From NCBI GenBank assembly GCA_000383735.1, contig KB912135.1, forward strand, positions 1 through 64,000: a DNA stretch of 64,000 bases, written 5' to 3'. Numbering within the stretch: the stretch's first letter is position 1; each line of letters starts with the position of its first letter. The DNA is from Verrucomicrobia bacterium SCGC AAA164-M04 (lineage in GTDB: Bacteria; Verrucomicrobiota; Verrucomicrobiae; Verrucomicrobiales; Akkermansiaceae). Made by a program: the position numbers and the translations under genes. Positions 27,750 through 36,176 of the stretch are shown here, one piece after another. The notes under the pieces were generated by a model. It was not told where the DNA came from. It did no database searches and was given only the letters and a program-made list of their open reading frames with translations.

Positions 27750-27861
27750 AGACCGACATGCTTTAATTTCTCTCGAAAAAGGCAAGTCCAACTCAACGTA
27801 GTTTTCTTATCGCCAACCGCCACCCAGTGTGGTCAGGTTTCGTTAACAATCTCCAAGAAGT

Positions 27862-28530
27862 ATGCCTCGCGTCGCAATCACCATCTCCGGAAAGAGTCCC
27901 CAGCCCTATCGTTTCCAACTTAATACTAAAAAAGTCTCGATTGGCCGCAGCGAGGATAATGACATCACAATCGCCTGTCCCTCTGTCTCATCTCTGCACT
28001 GTACAATGGAGCGGGTCGATGGTGGATATATTCTCCGCGATCGCCATTCAACGAATGGAATTAGCCTTGGGGACGATGACATGGCAATAATCGACCTCCG
28101 TAATGACAGCGAAATTAAAGTCGGAGACGTCAAATTTGAATACACTCTCAGTGACGAGGAACTTGATGAAATCGACGACGAAGACTTTGTCCCACACGCC
28201 AAAACTGTCGAGGAAGCAGCTGAAGAGCCCGAAGAAAAATCTACCCCAACGAAAAAACCCAAGGCGAACGTGGTCACTTCGCCTCGCCAGCCAGCCACCC
28301 CATTCCCTCCTACGGTTCTCGCTTCAACCAATCAGGGCAGCGGGGGCTTGTATGGCATCGCCCTATTTGTCTGCGGGATAGCAGCATTCTATGCCGGACT
28401 AGATCACAGTTATTCCGGAAAACAGCACGACGCCGGACGAAAAGGTGATTTCTCACTTCTTTCCGATATCAGTAAGGGCCGCCCTCCCCTTCCCTCCGAG
28501 GAAGAGTCAAAGGAAGAGGGATCTGAATAA
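27862..28530 (+). CDS. FHA-domain protein with a single membrane helix
   Basis: A 222-residue protein. An FHA domain at residues 1-95 has the phosphothreonine-binding residues: SIGRSEDND with Arg29, SSLHC with Ser44/His46, and the STNG motif near 63-66. An acidic, Ser/Pro/Lys-rich linker follows, then one transmembrane helix (GLYGIALFVCGIAAFYAGL, near 163-181) and a charged tail with SKGRPPLP. FHA domains read Ser/Thr-kinase phosphorylation; no kinase lies nearby. The frame stops at TAA 28528-28530, and the same frame stays open for more than 100 codons afterwards. Confidence 0.88.
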   Translation: MPRVAITISGKSPQPYRFQLNTKKVSIGRSEDNDITIACPSVSSLHCTMERVDGGYILRDRHSTNGISLGDDDMAIIDLRNDSEIKVGDVKFEYTLSDEELDEIDDEDFVPHAKTVEEAAEEPEEKSTPTKKPKANVVTSPRQPATPFPPTVLASTNQGSGGLYGIALFVCGIAAFYAGLDHSYSGKQHDAGRKGDFSLLSDISKGRPPLPSEEESKEEGSE

Positions 28531-28964
28531 TTTCTCAATAACCGAGCAGCGACCAAAGCACATCTCGAGGATACCGAAGGGCTACTTCGGCTTTCTCCCA
28601 CAGGAGTCCCCCGTTCATTCCTCCAACCGGGACTTCGGAACAGACTGCACCGAGATGATACCTATTCTTACGATCTCAGCCGCGGGCGTATTGCTGGACG
28701 CTGGTTTGTTTCGGCAACCGTCACCGCAACTGAGTGTTCAGCCCAAGCGGGAATCACGTTTGAAAACACGATTTCTACCGAACCTCTCGTTCTCCTGCGG
28801 TATTTTGGTCCAGAGCTAGATCCAGAAGCTCCTTCAATGGGCGCTTACAGACCATAATTCGAATCAATAATCGATAATCTACGGATCGGGAAGTTTATGC
28901 GGTGCACACAACAACCCATCGGCTTGATGAACATGGCACCATCCACACTCCTTTGAAGCCTTGA
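28531..28964 (+). pseudogene. Decayed coding sequence downstream of the FHA gene, no start codon
   Basis: After the FHA stop the same frame reads on for about 108 codons with plausible protein composition, including LRLSPTGVPRSFLQPGLRN, RGRIAGRWFVSATVTATECS and STEPLVLLRYFGPELDPEAP. It ends SMGAYRP* near 28856. It has no ATG, GTG or TTG start. In another frame, just after, DREVYAVHTTTHRLDEHG ends at 28964, again without a start. Together they look like a small gene that has lost its start and gained frameshifts. I do not recognise the family. A 3' extension of the FHA gene by stop-codon loss or readthrough is possible but less likely. Confidence 0.4.
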
Positions 28965-29107
28965 ACCATTGCTAAGATGATCCTTCCTTATCTCTCAAAG
29001 ACACGAGCTATTTTTAGCTCCAATTCATCTGAGCTTTCCTCCAAGAATTTACTCTTTATCCCTTCTGTGATCTCAAAAGCCTTTCACCCTGATTACTTGC
29101 CCAGTTT

Positions 29108-29163
29108 GGGCGCGCTATTCTGTCACCAACCCAGTGATCCAAGCGTGCCATTTTGTCGCGCCC
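29108..29163. promoter_or_regulatory. Structured repeat, possible operator, upstream of the sigma factor gene
   Basis: Outer inverted repeats GGGCGCG (29108-29114) and CGCGCCC (29157-29163) enclose two imperfect direct copies of a 15-mer: GCGCGCTATTCTGTC (29110-29124) and GCGTGCCATTTTGTC (29143-29157), 12 of 15 matching and 33 bp apart. A small TCAC/GTGA hairpin lies between them. Spacing near three helical turns fits a dimeric regulator on one DNA face. The site is about 165 bp upstream of the sigma-factor gene. Apart from this, the stretch 28965-29328 holds only a GAGCTA/TAGCTC hairpin near 29005 and no gene I can support. Confidence 0.35.
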
Positions 29164-29328
29164 GACCCTAGATTGAGATCTATAAAGAGTAAAAACTCCA
29201 CGCCCAAACCCCAATTTCACTTGGAGAAAGCATCAAATTACAAAGAAACCTCAATATTCCCTTAATAGTAGGTATCCATTATTACATCTCCGCAAGTTGG
29301 CATACTTCTAGCATCCTTTGCTTCAATC

Positions 29329-30186
29329 ATGACACCCTCAGACACCAACAGCAGCATCACAGTCTACATGCGGGAAATCGCAAAGACCAAGCTTCTAACA
29401 CCCATGGAGGAGATCGAACTTGCTACCCGAATCGAGAAAGGCGACGAACGAGCGCGGGCTCGCATGATTGAATCTAACCTTCGTCTCGTTGTAAAGATTG
29501 CCAAAGACTACAGCAATTACGGTGTCCCGCTCGTTGACCTTATTTCTGAGGGTAATATTGGGCTAATTCGCGCCGTCGAAAAATTTGACCCTAAAAAAGG
29601 GGGGAAACTCAGCACCTATGCAGCTTGGTGGATTAAACAATCAATAAAGCGAGCGCTCGCCAACCAAGGAAAGACCGTTCGTCTTCCAATACATCTTGTC
29701 GACAAGCTAGCACGAGTCCGCCGAATTTCAGCCCTCATGGCCGAAGATCTTGGTCGAGAGCCAACCGATTATGAGCTCTCGGAAGAACTAGGTATTCCGC
29801 GCGAAAAACTCGCTTTGCTCCTTCAGGCATCCAAACAAAACCGCTCAATGGATGAGTCCACGCATGATGACAGCATCGCGAGTTTCGGGGAGGTAATAGC
29901 TGACGATCATGCTATCGACCCGCTTGAAGCACTTAGCCAAAAAAATGGACTTGATGAGCTTGACCTCGTTCTTGAAACACTTAACGAAAGGGAGACTGAA
30001 ATTATCGGCTCTCGGTTTGGGCTAAACGGCAAAAGAATCCTGACCCTTGAAGAAATCGGAAGGAACTTCGGAGTCAGTCGGGAACGAATCCGACAGATTC
30101 AAAATGTCGCACTCAAAAAGATGCAAAAGGCTCTCACCAAAAAGAACGCAATCGCTCCGCCAAAACTACGGAAATCTCTAAGCTAG
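29329..30186 (+). CDS. Sigma-70 family RNA polymerase sigma factor (group 2, no region 1.1)
   Basis: A 285-residue sigma factor. Region 1.2 is ITVYMREIAKTKLLTPMEEIELA. Region 2 includes NLRLVVKIAKDYSNYGVPLVDLISEGNIGLIRAVEKFDP and KLSTYAAWWIKQSIKRAL. Region 3 has RLPIHLVDKLARVRR. Region 4 has LNERETEIIGSRFGL and the HTH LTLEEIGRNFGVSRERIRQIQ. It lacks region 1.1 and the large non-conserved insert of the primary factor, so it is an RpoS/RpoH/SigB-like alternative factor of group 2. It is transcribed alone, with a long upstream region carrying the repeat at 29108-29163. Its regulon is unknown. Confidence 0.93.
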   Translation: MTPSDTNSSITVYMREIAKTKLLTPMEEIELATRIEKGDERARARMIESNLRLVVKIAKDYSNYGVPLVDLISEGNIGLIRAVEKFDPKKGGKLSTYAAWWIKQSIKRALANQGKTVRLPIHLVDKLARVRRISALMAEDLGREPTDYELSEELGIPREKLALLLQASKQNRSMDESTHDDSIASFGEVIADDHAIDPLEALSQKNGLDELDLVLETLNERETEIIGSRFGLNGKRILTLEEIGRNFGVSRERIRQIQNVALKKMQKALTKKNAIAPPKLRKSLS

Positions 30187-30195
30187 GAAACCTTT

Positions 30196-30669
30196 CTACA
30201 TCTGACCATCTAGGAGCCCCTTCAGCTCCTCTTGGAAGCTTACCAAATCTGCTTCCGAAGGCTGATATCCTGGTTGGTCGGGATCGATCGAAGGGCGGCC
30301 CATTTCATCGATGAGCCATAACCCCTTCATTCCGTCACTAAAGGTGACCGTTCCACTTACCATTGAGCCAGGGCGTGCAACTTGATCAAGGCTAGCTGAG
30401 ACGCTTCCACCATCTGATTGTGTCCCTTCAAGATCTGGCTCCTCCTGAACCTGTGGAGCTTCAATAACTTCTTCAGCCTTAGCTTCCTCCTCATTCACTT
30501 GGAAATTTAATTCTAGGTCTAGAGAAAGGAATCGCGTGTCCATGTAAGTTACGTTGAAGCCGAAGTCATCCTTCAGCCGTCTTTGAACATCTGCCATCTG
30601 AGCACCCTCAGCAACCCATCCTTTAACCATCTCAACTTGTTCGCTGCTCAAATCGCTAACGCTAACCAT
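30196..30669 (-). CDS. Acidic protein of unknown function
   Basis: A 157-residue protein from ATG 30669 (MVSVSDLSSEQVEMVKGWV); a TTG 6 bp upstream is in frame. The N-terminus (about 1-50) looks like a helix-turn-helix-type fold (GAQMADVQRRLKDDFGFNVTYMDTRFL). A Glu-rich linker (about 60-90) follows, then a C-terminal domain with SGTVTFSDGMKGLWLIDEMGRPSIDP. The net charge is strongly negative. I recall similar proteins only from Verrucomicrobiota, without assigned function. It converges on the sigma-factor gene (9 bp between stops) and follows the kinase gene on the minus strand. Confidence 0.75.
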   Translation of the reverse strand: MVSVSDLSSEQVEMVKGWVAEGAQMADVQRRLKDDFGFNVTYMDTRFLSLDLELNFQVNEEEAKAEEVIEAPQVQEEPDLEGTQSDGGSVSASLDQVARPGSMVSGTVTFSDGMKGLWLIDEMGRPSIDPDQPGYQPSEADLVSFQEELKGLLDGQM

Positions 30670-30712
30670 GCCCAAGAGCTAAGCGCCTAGGGTAAAAAAC
30701 CCAAGACTCAAT

Positions 30713-31828
30713 TCACGAACGGTGCCACTTCTTAACGAAGTTTAGCATTTCCCCTTCCTGATCCTCGATTGATTTCACCAAAGCGAGCTGAGTTCGGCAT
30801 CGATCCAAATTATGATTATCACGATGAACCCTGAAGTATTTATCCCCTTCCAAATGGTCGGTTAAAAAACGAATCCCCGTCTCTAGCGTGATTAATTTTG
30901 CCGCAAAAGGAAGCAGGTCAATCTCCAACGGAGTAAGAAAATTCGCGGCGGTTTCGAGATAGCCTTCAACAATTGCCTCGAACATGGGGAGACGCATTTC
31001 AACTTTGGACGCATCGGGCTCATCCTCGGCGACAGGGCTCGTCGCTCCCCGAATCAAATCCCCAAAATCGTATAAAGCGAGCCCCGGCATCACCGTATCC
31101 AAATCAATCACACAAACCGCTTCATCAGTCTGCTCATCGATCATGACATTATTGAGCTTTGTGTCATTGTGCGTTACCCTCTCGATTAAACGTCCAGCTG
31201 CAAGGTGATCCAAAAGCACTCCGGTAATCGACTCTCTTGAGGTAATAAAGTCGATCTCTCGCTGGACTTCCTTAACGCGATCGCAGGGATCATTTTTTAT
31301 CGCTGTATTCAGCCGAGAGTATCGTTCAGGGGTATTGTGAAATCCCGGAATGGTAACCTCCACTTTTTCAATCGGAAGATCACTTACGAGATCCTGAAAT
31401 GCCCCAAATGCCTTGGCCGCCTGATAGGCTTGGCGGGTGTTTTCCACCACGTCGTAAGTCCTACAACCCTCAATATAATTATAACAACGCCAGATCCCTC
31501 CGAAAACACCAGAAACACAGTTTTTCCCATCTCTTCCGGGGTAAAGATTGAGAGTCTGGCCACCAAAATCCCGCTTTCTGCGAAATACCTTACGATTGAT
31601 ATGATTCGTTACCCGCTCAATGTTCTTCATCACCACTAGAGGTTCTAGAAAAACATTTTCGTTAATTCGCTGAAAAATATATCGACGAGTTCCCCCGTCC
31701 TCATCCCGATAAGCGGCTAGATAGGTCGTGTTGATATGACCACTTTGAACCTCCTCACCATCGGTAAAGGTTCCATCGATTGCAAACTGGCTACCAATTC
31801 CGGCAATATCATCTTTTCGAGTCTTCAT
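30713..31828 (-). CDS. APH-fold sugar kinase, N-acetylhexosamine 1-kinase-like (NahK-like)
   Basis: A 371-residue phosphotransferase of the aminoglycoside-phosphotransferase fold, from ATG 31828; a TTG 12 bp upstream is also open. The N-terminal lobe has GHINTTYLAAY and RYIFQRINENVFLEPLVVM. The catalytic loop is THNDTKLNNVMID and the metal site CVIDLDTVMPGLALYDFGD. This block pattern matches the NahK-type kinases that make GlcNAc/GalNAc-1-phosphate for salvage. The upstream gene is a glycosyltransferase with only 13 bp between, and cysS precedes that, so the three form one operon. A sugar-1-phosphate product would fit supply of a UDP-sugar donor for the glycosyltransferase. That link is inference. 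Confidence 0.85.
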   Translation of the reverse strand: MKTRKDDIAGIGSQFAIDGTFTDGEEVQSGHINTTYLAAYRDEDGGTRRYIFQRINENVFLEPLVVMKNIERVTNHINRKVFRRKRDFGGQTLNLYPGRDGKNCVSGVFGGIWRCYNYIEGCRTYDVVENTRQAYQAAKAFGAFQDLVSDLPIEKVEVTIPGFHNTPERYSRLNTAIKNDPCDRVKEVQREIDFITSRESITGVLLDHLAAGRLIERVTHNDTKLNNVMIDEQTDEAVCVIDLDTVMPGLALYDFGDLIRGATSPVAEDEPDASKVEMRLPMFEAIVEGYLETAANFLTPLEIDLLPFAAKLITLETGIRFLTDHLEGDKYFRVHRDNHNLDRCRTQLALVKSIEDQEGEMLNFVKKWHRS

Positions 31829-31841
31829 TAGACGCCCCAAT

Positions 31842-32786
31842 TTACTTTAGTTCTATTAACAATTCAAGCCATGACTCTGATTCTCTCACCCGAGAGAATA
31901 ACGGAAGCCGATCGGCTAACAAACGGCTCCACTCATCAAGATCTACCCGCTGGTGCATGATAGCTTCGAGCGCTTTAGCAATTTCCCCTTCCTCAAAATA
32001 GCCCGGATAATCATCACCCAGAAGCCCTACGTTTCCCTCGATCCTACTTGCCAGAACCGGAACACCCATCGTCATCGCCTCCAAAACCGCATTTGCTCCT
32101 CCTTCCAAAATCGAACTATTTATGGTCAGTGAACTTTTGGCACACAGGGCCAAGGACTCCTCTCTTGGCAATCCCCCACACCACCGATACCTTTTATCCT
32201 CTTCCATCCAAAACTCCGCTGTTTTGCGCATCTCTGCATCTAAAGCCTGTCCAATTTGCCAAACTTCAACATCAGACCACTCCGGGTGCTGAGCTAGAGT
32301 TTCAATCGTCAAAAATGGTCGTTTTACGGGGCGCAGATGTCCTACTACTGAGATCACAAACGGCGATTGGCTCGGGGTGGCTTTGACAGCTATCGGATCG
32401 AGACTTGGGCGAATCACGACCGTCTTACCTCGCACTTTCTCGGGAAGTTTTCGAATCGCGGCTTCTTGTGGCACGACAATCCGATCCGCCACCTGCAGGG
32501 CGTCCCCCCCAATTTCAGCCCCCTCCGCGAGCCCCTGATAAATATCGGTGCCCGTCAGCAAAACGATGACTCTTCCGTTCGGCGTCTTCTTTTTGAAATC
32601 AAAAACCGCTGGGGCACCTTTAATGGCATGGAGAGTAATCAGAATATCGGCGGGCTCACCATCATTACCATGCGAACCTCTTGCCTCGACCCCTCCTTCA
32701 TTTAGCATCGCCACAATTCGGTCGGTGGTAACCGAGTTACCCTTCAGCTCGGAGAGCGGATAAGGTGACGCTACGCAGACCTTCAT
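31842..32786 (-). CDS. TIGR04348-type glycosyltransferase (SenB-like)
   Basis: A 314-residue GT-B glycosyltransferase. It begins [20 protein letters not shown] and has LTGTDIYQGL, FVISVVGHLRPVKRPF, YRWCGGLPREESL and the C-terminal EGGANAVLEAM-GVPVLASRIEGNVGLLGDDYPGYF. From memory this set of blocks marks the TIGR04348 family, whose characterised member SenB makes a selenosugar from UDP-GlcNAc and selenophosphate in selenoneine biosynthesis. No SenA (EgtB-like) or SelD gene is nearby, so the selenium role is tentative. The stop of cysS overlaps this start by 4 bp (32783-32786), and the NahK-like kinase follows after 13 bp, an unusual operon for either neighbour. Confidence 0.72.
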   Translation of the reverse strand: MKVCVASPYPLSELKGNSVTTDRIVAMLNEGGVEARGSHGNDGEPADILITLHAIKGAPAVFDFKKKTPNGRVIVLLTGTDIYQGLAEGAEIGGDALQVADRIVVPQEAAIRKLPEKVRGKTVVIRPSLDPIAVKATPSQSPFVISVVGHLRPVKRPFLTIETLAQHPEWSDVEVWQIGQALDAEMRKTAEFWMEEDKRYRWCGGLPREESLALCAKSSLTINSSILEGGANAVLEAMTMGVPVLASRIEGNVGLLGDDYPGYFEEGEIAKALEAIMHQRVDLDEWSRLLADRLPLFSRVRESESWLELLIELK

Positions 32787-34195
32787 AACGGAAGGACCTC
32801 GTAACCTTCGCGACCGTCCTTCACCATCCAGCCATTCTCAGCCAACTCGTCACGATAACGATCCGAAGCGGCCCAGTCCTTGTTCTGACGCGCCTTCCAA
32901 CGACACTCGGCAAGCTTGGCGATCTTCTCCGGAATCTCAATTCCCTTGGGTTCGGGCAAGGTCAAACCAAGAGAAGCAAGGACCGTAAAGAATCCGCGCC
33001 AATCTTCCAGAGATCTCGCATTTTTAAGGTTGCCAAAAATCTCACCCAGAGCTGCTGCCGTATTTAAGTCCTCGTTCAATCGCTTGAAAGCACCGGCAAA
33101 AACACCTAAGCCTCCCCCTTTTGATAGTTCGCGGTATCCTGGAACATCATGATCTTTTGCTGCTTTTGCTAACCTTCCGAGAGCCTCGCGGGCAGCGTGA
33201 AGAGACTCCATCGTAAAGTTCAATTGCTTACGATAATTCGCCCCAATTAAGACATAACGAACTTCCATCGGCGACCAACCTTCATCAGCTAAATCGCTCA
33301 AGGTGTAGAGAGTTCCACTCGACTTCGACATTTTCTTACCATTCACCAGCAGATGAGTAGAGTGAAACCAATGCCGAGCAAATTCCCCACCACACGAACA
33401 CTTAGATTGTGCCAACTCGTTTTCGTGGTGCGGAAAAACCAAGTCCTCCCCACCGCTATGAAGATCGAAGGTCCTACCCAGATATTTTAATATCATTGCC
33501 GAACACTCAAGGTGCCAACCAGGCCGCCCCTCTCCCCACGGACTACTCCAATAGTTATCACCATCCTCGTCACGACGACTTTTCCAGAGAACAAAATCAG
33601 CGATATTATCTTTTTCGTATTCATCAGAATTAGCGCGCTCGTTCTGGGTTTTCCCCAAATCAAGCTCACGTTGATCGAGACGCGATAGTTTTCCATATTC
33701 AGAAAATGAAGTGATCCTGAAATAGACTGAGCCATCCTCCGACGCATAAGCGTGGCCCTTTTCCAATAACTCTTCGATCATCGCAACCTGCTCTGGGATA
33801 TGTTCCACCGCACTTGGTTCGATATGTGGCTTAAGACAATTAAGAGCCACGCAATCAGCGTGAAACCTGTCACGCCATTGAGCCGTAAAATCAGCCAATT
33901 GCATACCAGCGCTTACCGAATCGCGGATCGTCTTATCGTCCACGTCCGTTATATTACGGACATGCTTAGTTTTCATGCCGCCTAGCTCGAGAACCCTCCG
34001 CATCACGTCTTGTATCACGAAAGTTCGAAAATTACCGATATGGGCCGGGCCATATACGGTCGGGCCACAGCAATAAAACCTGAAGACTTTACCATCCACC
34101 GGCTTAAGGAGAACGACTTCGCGCGTTAGAGTGTCAAACAACCTCACGGGGCGAGCATTAACAGCCCTACTGTTCCGGGCAATCGAATTTCCCAA
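32783..34195 (-). CDS. cysS: Cysteinyl-tRNA synthetase
   Basis: A 470-residue class-I aminoacyl-tRNA synthetase that charges tRNA-Cys. The HIGH motif is in [19 protein letters not shown], the zinc-site regions are [18 protein letters not shown] and [11 protein letters not shown], and KMSKS is [10 protein letters not shown]. The longest frame starts at TTG 34195 with an AAGAGA-like RBS about 9 bp before it. A GTG at 34147 ([12 protein letters not shown]) is where many family members begin. It heads the operon cysS - glycosyltransferase - kinase and overlaps the next gene by 4 bp. It is divergent from the small membrane-protein gene at 34232. Confidence 0.95.
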   Translation of the reverse strand: MGNSIARNSRAVNARPVRLFDTLTREVVLLKPVDGKVFRFYCCGPTVYGPAHIGNFRTFVIQDVMRRVLELGGMKTKHVRNITDVDDKTIRDSVSAGMQLADFTAQWRDRFHADCVALNCLKPHIEPSAVEHIPEQVAMIEELLEKGHAYASEDGSVYFRITSFSEYGKLSRLDQRELDLGKTQNERANSDEYEKDNIADFVLWKSRRDEDGDNYWSSPWGEGRPGWHLECSAMILKYLGRTFDLHSGGEDLVFPHHENELAQSKCSCGGEFARHWFHSTHLLVNGKKMSKSSGTLYTLSDLADEGWSPMEVRYVLIGANYRKQLNFTMESLHAAREALGRLAKAAKDHDVPGYRELSKGGGLGVFAGAFKRLNEDLNTAAALGEIFGNLKNARSLEDWRGFFTVLASLGLTLPEPKGIEIPEKIAKLAECRWKARQNKDWAASDRYRDELAENGWMVKDGREGYEVLPL

Positions 34196-34231
34196 GATTG
34201 CGTCTCTTCGCTTTTCTGTCAGACTGTTGGC

Positions 34232-34513
34232 ATGAGCAAACGCTCCCGAATTATTTTAGCTGGCATGATTCCAATCTTGTTAGTCTCGGCAACAATTCTT
34301 GGAATCGGTCTAGGTGGACGTCTCCCAGGTCTTTCAGGAGAAATCTTTCGCAAAATCACCGGATTCATGTTCACTCCCGTCTTCTTAGAGCTAACTTTTG
34401 CCTTTCTTGGGCTTCTTGCTGTTTTTTCAATTAACAACATCCGCCTCCAAAAACAAGGTGATGAATATGTCTCACTCGAAGTTGAAGAAGATCAAAAAGA
34501 CCAAAAACCATGA
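34232..34513 (+). CDS. Small two-helix membrane protein of unknown function
   Basis: A 93-residue protein with two predicted membrane helices (IILAGMIPILLVSATILGIG and TPVFLELTFAFLGLLAVFSI) separated by a short Gly-rich loop. A charged, acidic C-terminal tail (YVSLEVEEDQKDQ) follows. I do not recognise a family. Its stop overlaps the pdxH start by 4 bp (ATGA at 34510-34513), so the two are translationally coupled. That context is the main reason to accept it as a gene. Confidence 0.7.
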   Translation: MSKRSRIILAGMIPILLVSATILGIGLGGRLPGLSGEIFRKITGFMFTPVFLELTFAFLGLLAVFSINNIRLQKQGDEYVSLEVEEDQKDQKP

Positions 34514-35151
34514 ACCTTGCAAACCTTCGCGAAGACTACACGAAAGGTGGTATCAGCCGGTCTAGCATCAAGAGTGATCCTTTCACGCAATTTGAAGAGT
34601 GGCTTGAAGTCGCCCATGAGCAAAAGATTCCAGATGCCAATGCCATGACCGTAGCCACCGCCGGGAAGGATGGTGTGGTGACCTCTCGCACTCTACTTCT
34701 CAAAGGAATTATTGATGGTAATCTACAATTTTTCACGAACTACCGCTCAAAGAAAGCTCAGGACCTCGCCGAGAATCCAAATGCCTCGATCACGATCCTC
34801 TGGAAGGAATTAGAACGCCAAATCTGTGTTCGAGGAAAAGTGGAAAAAACCTCACGGCAGACATCTGAGGATTATTTTGAAATCCGCCCCTACAATTCTC
34901 AAATCGGCGCTTGGGTTTCCGAATGTCAATCTGAGCCTATCGTGGACCGCGCAACGATCGCCAACCGGCAAAACGAACTTGAAATGAAATTCCCTAAAGG
35001 AACGGAGGTTCCCTGTCCAGAATTCTGGGGTGGTTACAACTTGAACCCGAACTACATCGAATTCTGGCAAGGCCGACAAGGGCGCTTGCACGATCGCCTC
35101 TGCTTTTCTAGATCAGGCGAAGATTGGGAGCTTAAGCGACTCAGCCCCTAG
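34510..35151 (+). CDS. pdxH: Pyridoxamine 5'-phosphate oxidase
   Basis: A 213-residue FMN enzyme that oxidises PNP/PMP to pyridoxal 5'-phosphate. The N-terminus [31 protein letters not shown] has the family's REDY entry. Then come [59 protein letters not shown] and the C-terminal [25 protein letters not shown]. All expected blocks are present at normal length. It is coupled to the small membrane protein upstream. Its stop shares bases with the GDPD stop on the other strand (35148-35151). Confidence 0.95.
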   Translation: [213 protein letters not shown]

Positions 35152-35960
35152 TTAGGGGCCTTCCCCTTTAAGGCTCCTTTGATTCTCCCCGGAAAATCAG
35201 TTGTCACCGACTGTGTCCCCTGGTCCGCGAACCACTGCGCGGTCTTGATTTCGTTCACTGTCCAGACATGATGCTCGAATCCGGCCACTTGTAATTTGCT
35301 AATAAATTCATCATTGATTCCAGCTCTACTTGAACTCATTCCATCTGCCTTCACTTTGCGTAAGGTGGTTAGAGAGTCTTCCAATGAAGGCGTGAAGGAA
35401 CCGTCTTTGCTCTGTTTCACATTGGAAAGCCAGTAGGCCTTAAAGTGAGGAGCCTTCTTCTTCACCTCCCCAATAATTTTGGCATCAAAACAAATAAAAA
35501 CGACCTGCTCTTTCTCAAGCCGGGACTTAGAAACCTCCCTCAAAAGCGGTGAAATAATTTCAAGTCCACATTTAATCTCAATGTAGATCTTTTTTTTCGC
35601 TGGAATCGTCTCAAAGACCTCTCCAATTGTTGGGATTGAAACACCTTCAAATGCAGCCCCTTTTTTTATACCGACATCTAATTTTTTGAGTTCTGCCAGA
35701 GTCGTATTCTTAACTACCAAGTTTTTTCCTGCCACTTTTTTGGTATTTGCATCATGGATACAGACAACTTGGCCATCTTTAGTGAGATGAAAGTCACCTT
35801 CGATTGCGTCGGCCCCTTGCTTCCATGCCAAATTGAATGCCGGAATTGTATTTTCAGGAGCCTCTCCCGATGCACCGCGATGCGCCACTACCATCGGCTT
35901 CCCTACCAACGAAAATTGACCTAAAACACCGAAAATTAAGATGTAAAAATAAGCTCTCAC
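35148..35960 (-). CDS. Exported glycerophosphodiester phosphodiesterase
   Basis: A 270-residue GDPD-family protein with a signal peptide (MRAYFYILIFGVLGQFSLVG). The catalytic blocks are VVAHRGASGEAPENTIPAF (His-Arg), AIEGDFHLTKDGQVVCIHDA (metal Glu/Asp and catalytic His), and KKKIYIEIKC. It should hydrolyse glycerophosphodiesters to sn-glycerol-3-phosphate and an alcohol outside the cytoplasm. The C-terminal EHHVWTVNEIKTAQWFADQG and TTDFPG blocks close the TIM barrel. It converges on pdxH with stop codons overlapping at CTAG. Confidence 0.92.
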   Translation of the reverse strand: MRAYFYILIFGVLGQFSLVGKPMVVAHRGASGEAPENTIPAFNLAWKQGADAIEGDFHLTKDGQVVCIHDANTKKVAGKNLVVKNTTLAELKKLDVGIKKGAAFEGVSIPTIGEVFETIPAKKKIYIEIKCGLEIISPLLREVSKSRLEKEQVVFICFDAKIIGEVKKKAPHFKAYWLSNVKQSKDGSFTPSLEDSLTTLRKVKADGMSSSRAGINDEFISKLQVAGFEHHVWTVNEIKTAQWFADQGTQSVTTDFPGRIKGALKGKAPN

Positions 35961-36120
35961 TCCGCAGACGATGTCCTATCGCACTAAAAAGAAAAAGGGA
36001 AATTCGCGAGCCCCTGTGAAGGCCAATTACCAAACCCGGGACGAAAACTCGTTACCCTTTTTTACATTTCCTATAAAAAAACAAAATGGTGAGTGGTTGC
36101 TCCTTTTCAAGAGTCCCAAC

Positions 36121-36151
36121 AAAAAACCGCCGCATCTTGTGAATGCGACGG
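36121..36151 (-). terminator. Rho-independent terminator of the bactofilin gene
   Basis: On the minus strand CCGTCGCAT pairs with ATGCGGCGG across a 7-nt loop and is followed by TTTTTT (36121-36126 on plus). It lies about 26 bp after the bactofilin stop codon. The small plus-strand frame 35971-36180 runs through it and is not accepted as a gene. Confidence 0.88.
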
Positions 36152-36176
36152 TCTGGAAATTTTTTAGAATTAAAAA

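Noticed and set aside
28445..28819. Alternative 124-residue frame overlapping the FHA tail
   Set aside because: It overlaps the FHA C-terminus in another frame, and its composition (Arg/Ser/Pro runs) looks like a shadow.
29298..29313. TGGCATACTTCTAGCA, a GG-N10-GC sigma-54-like site before the sigma-factor gene
   Set aside because: The -12 element is TAGC and not TTGC, and the start would fall only about 5 nt before the ATG, leaving no room for a ribosome site.
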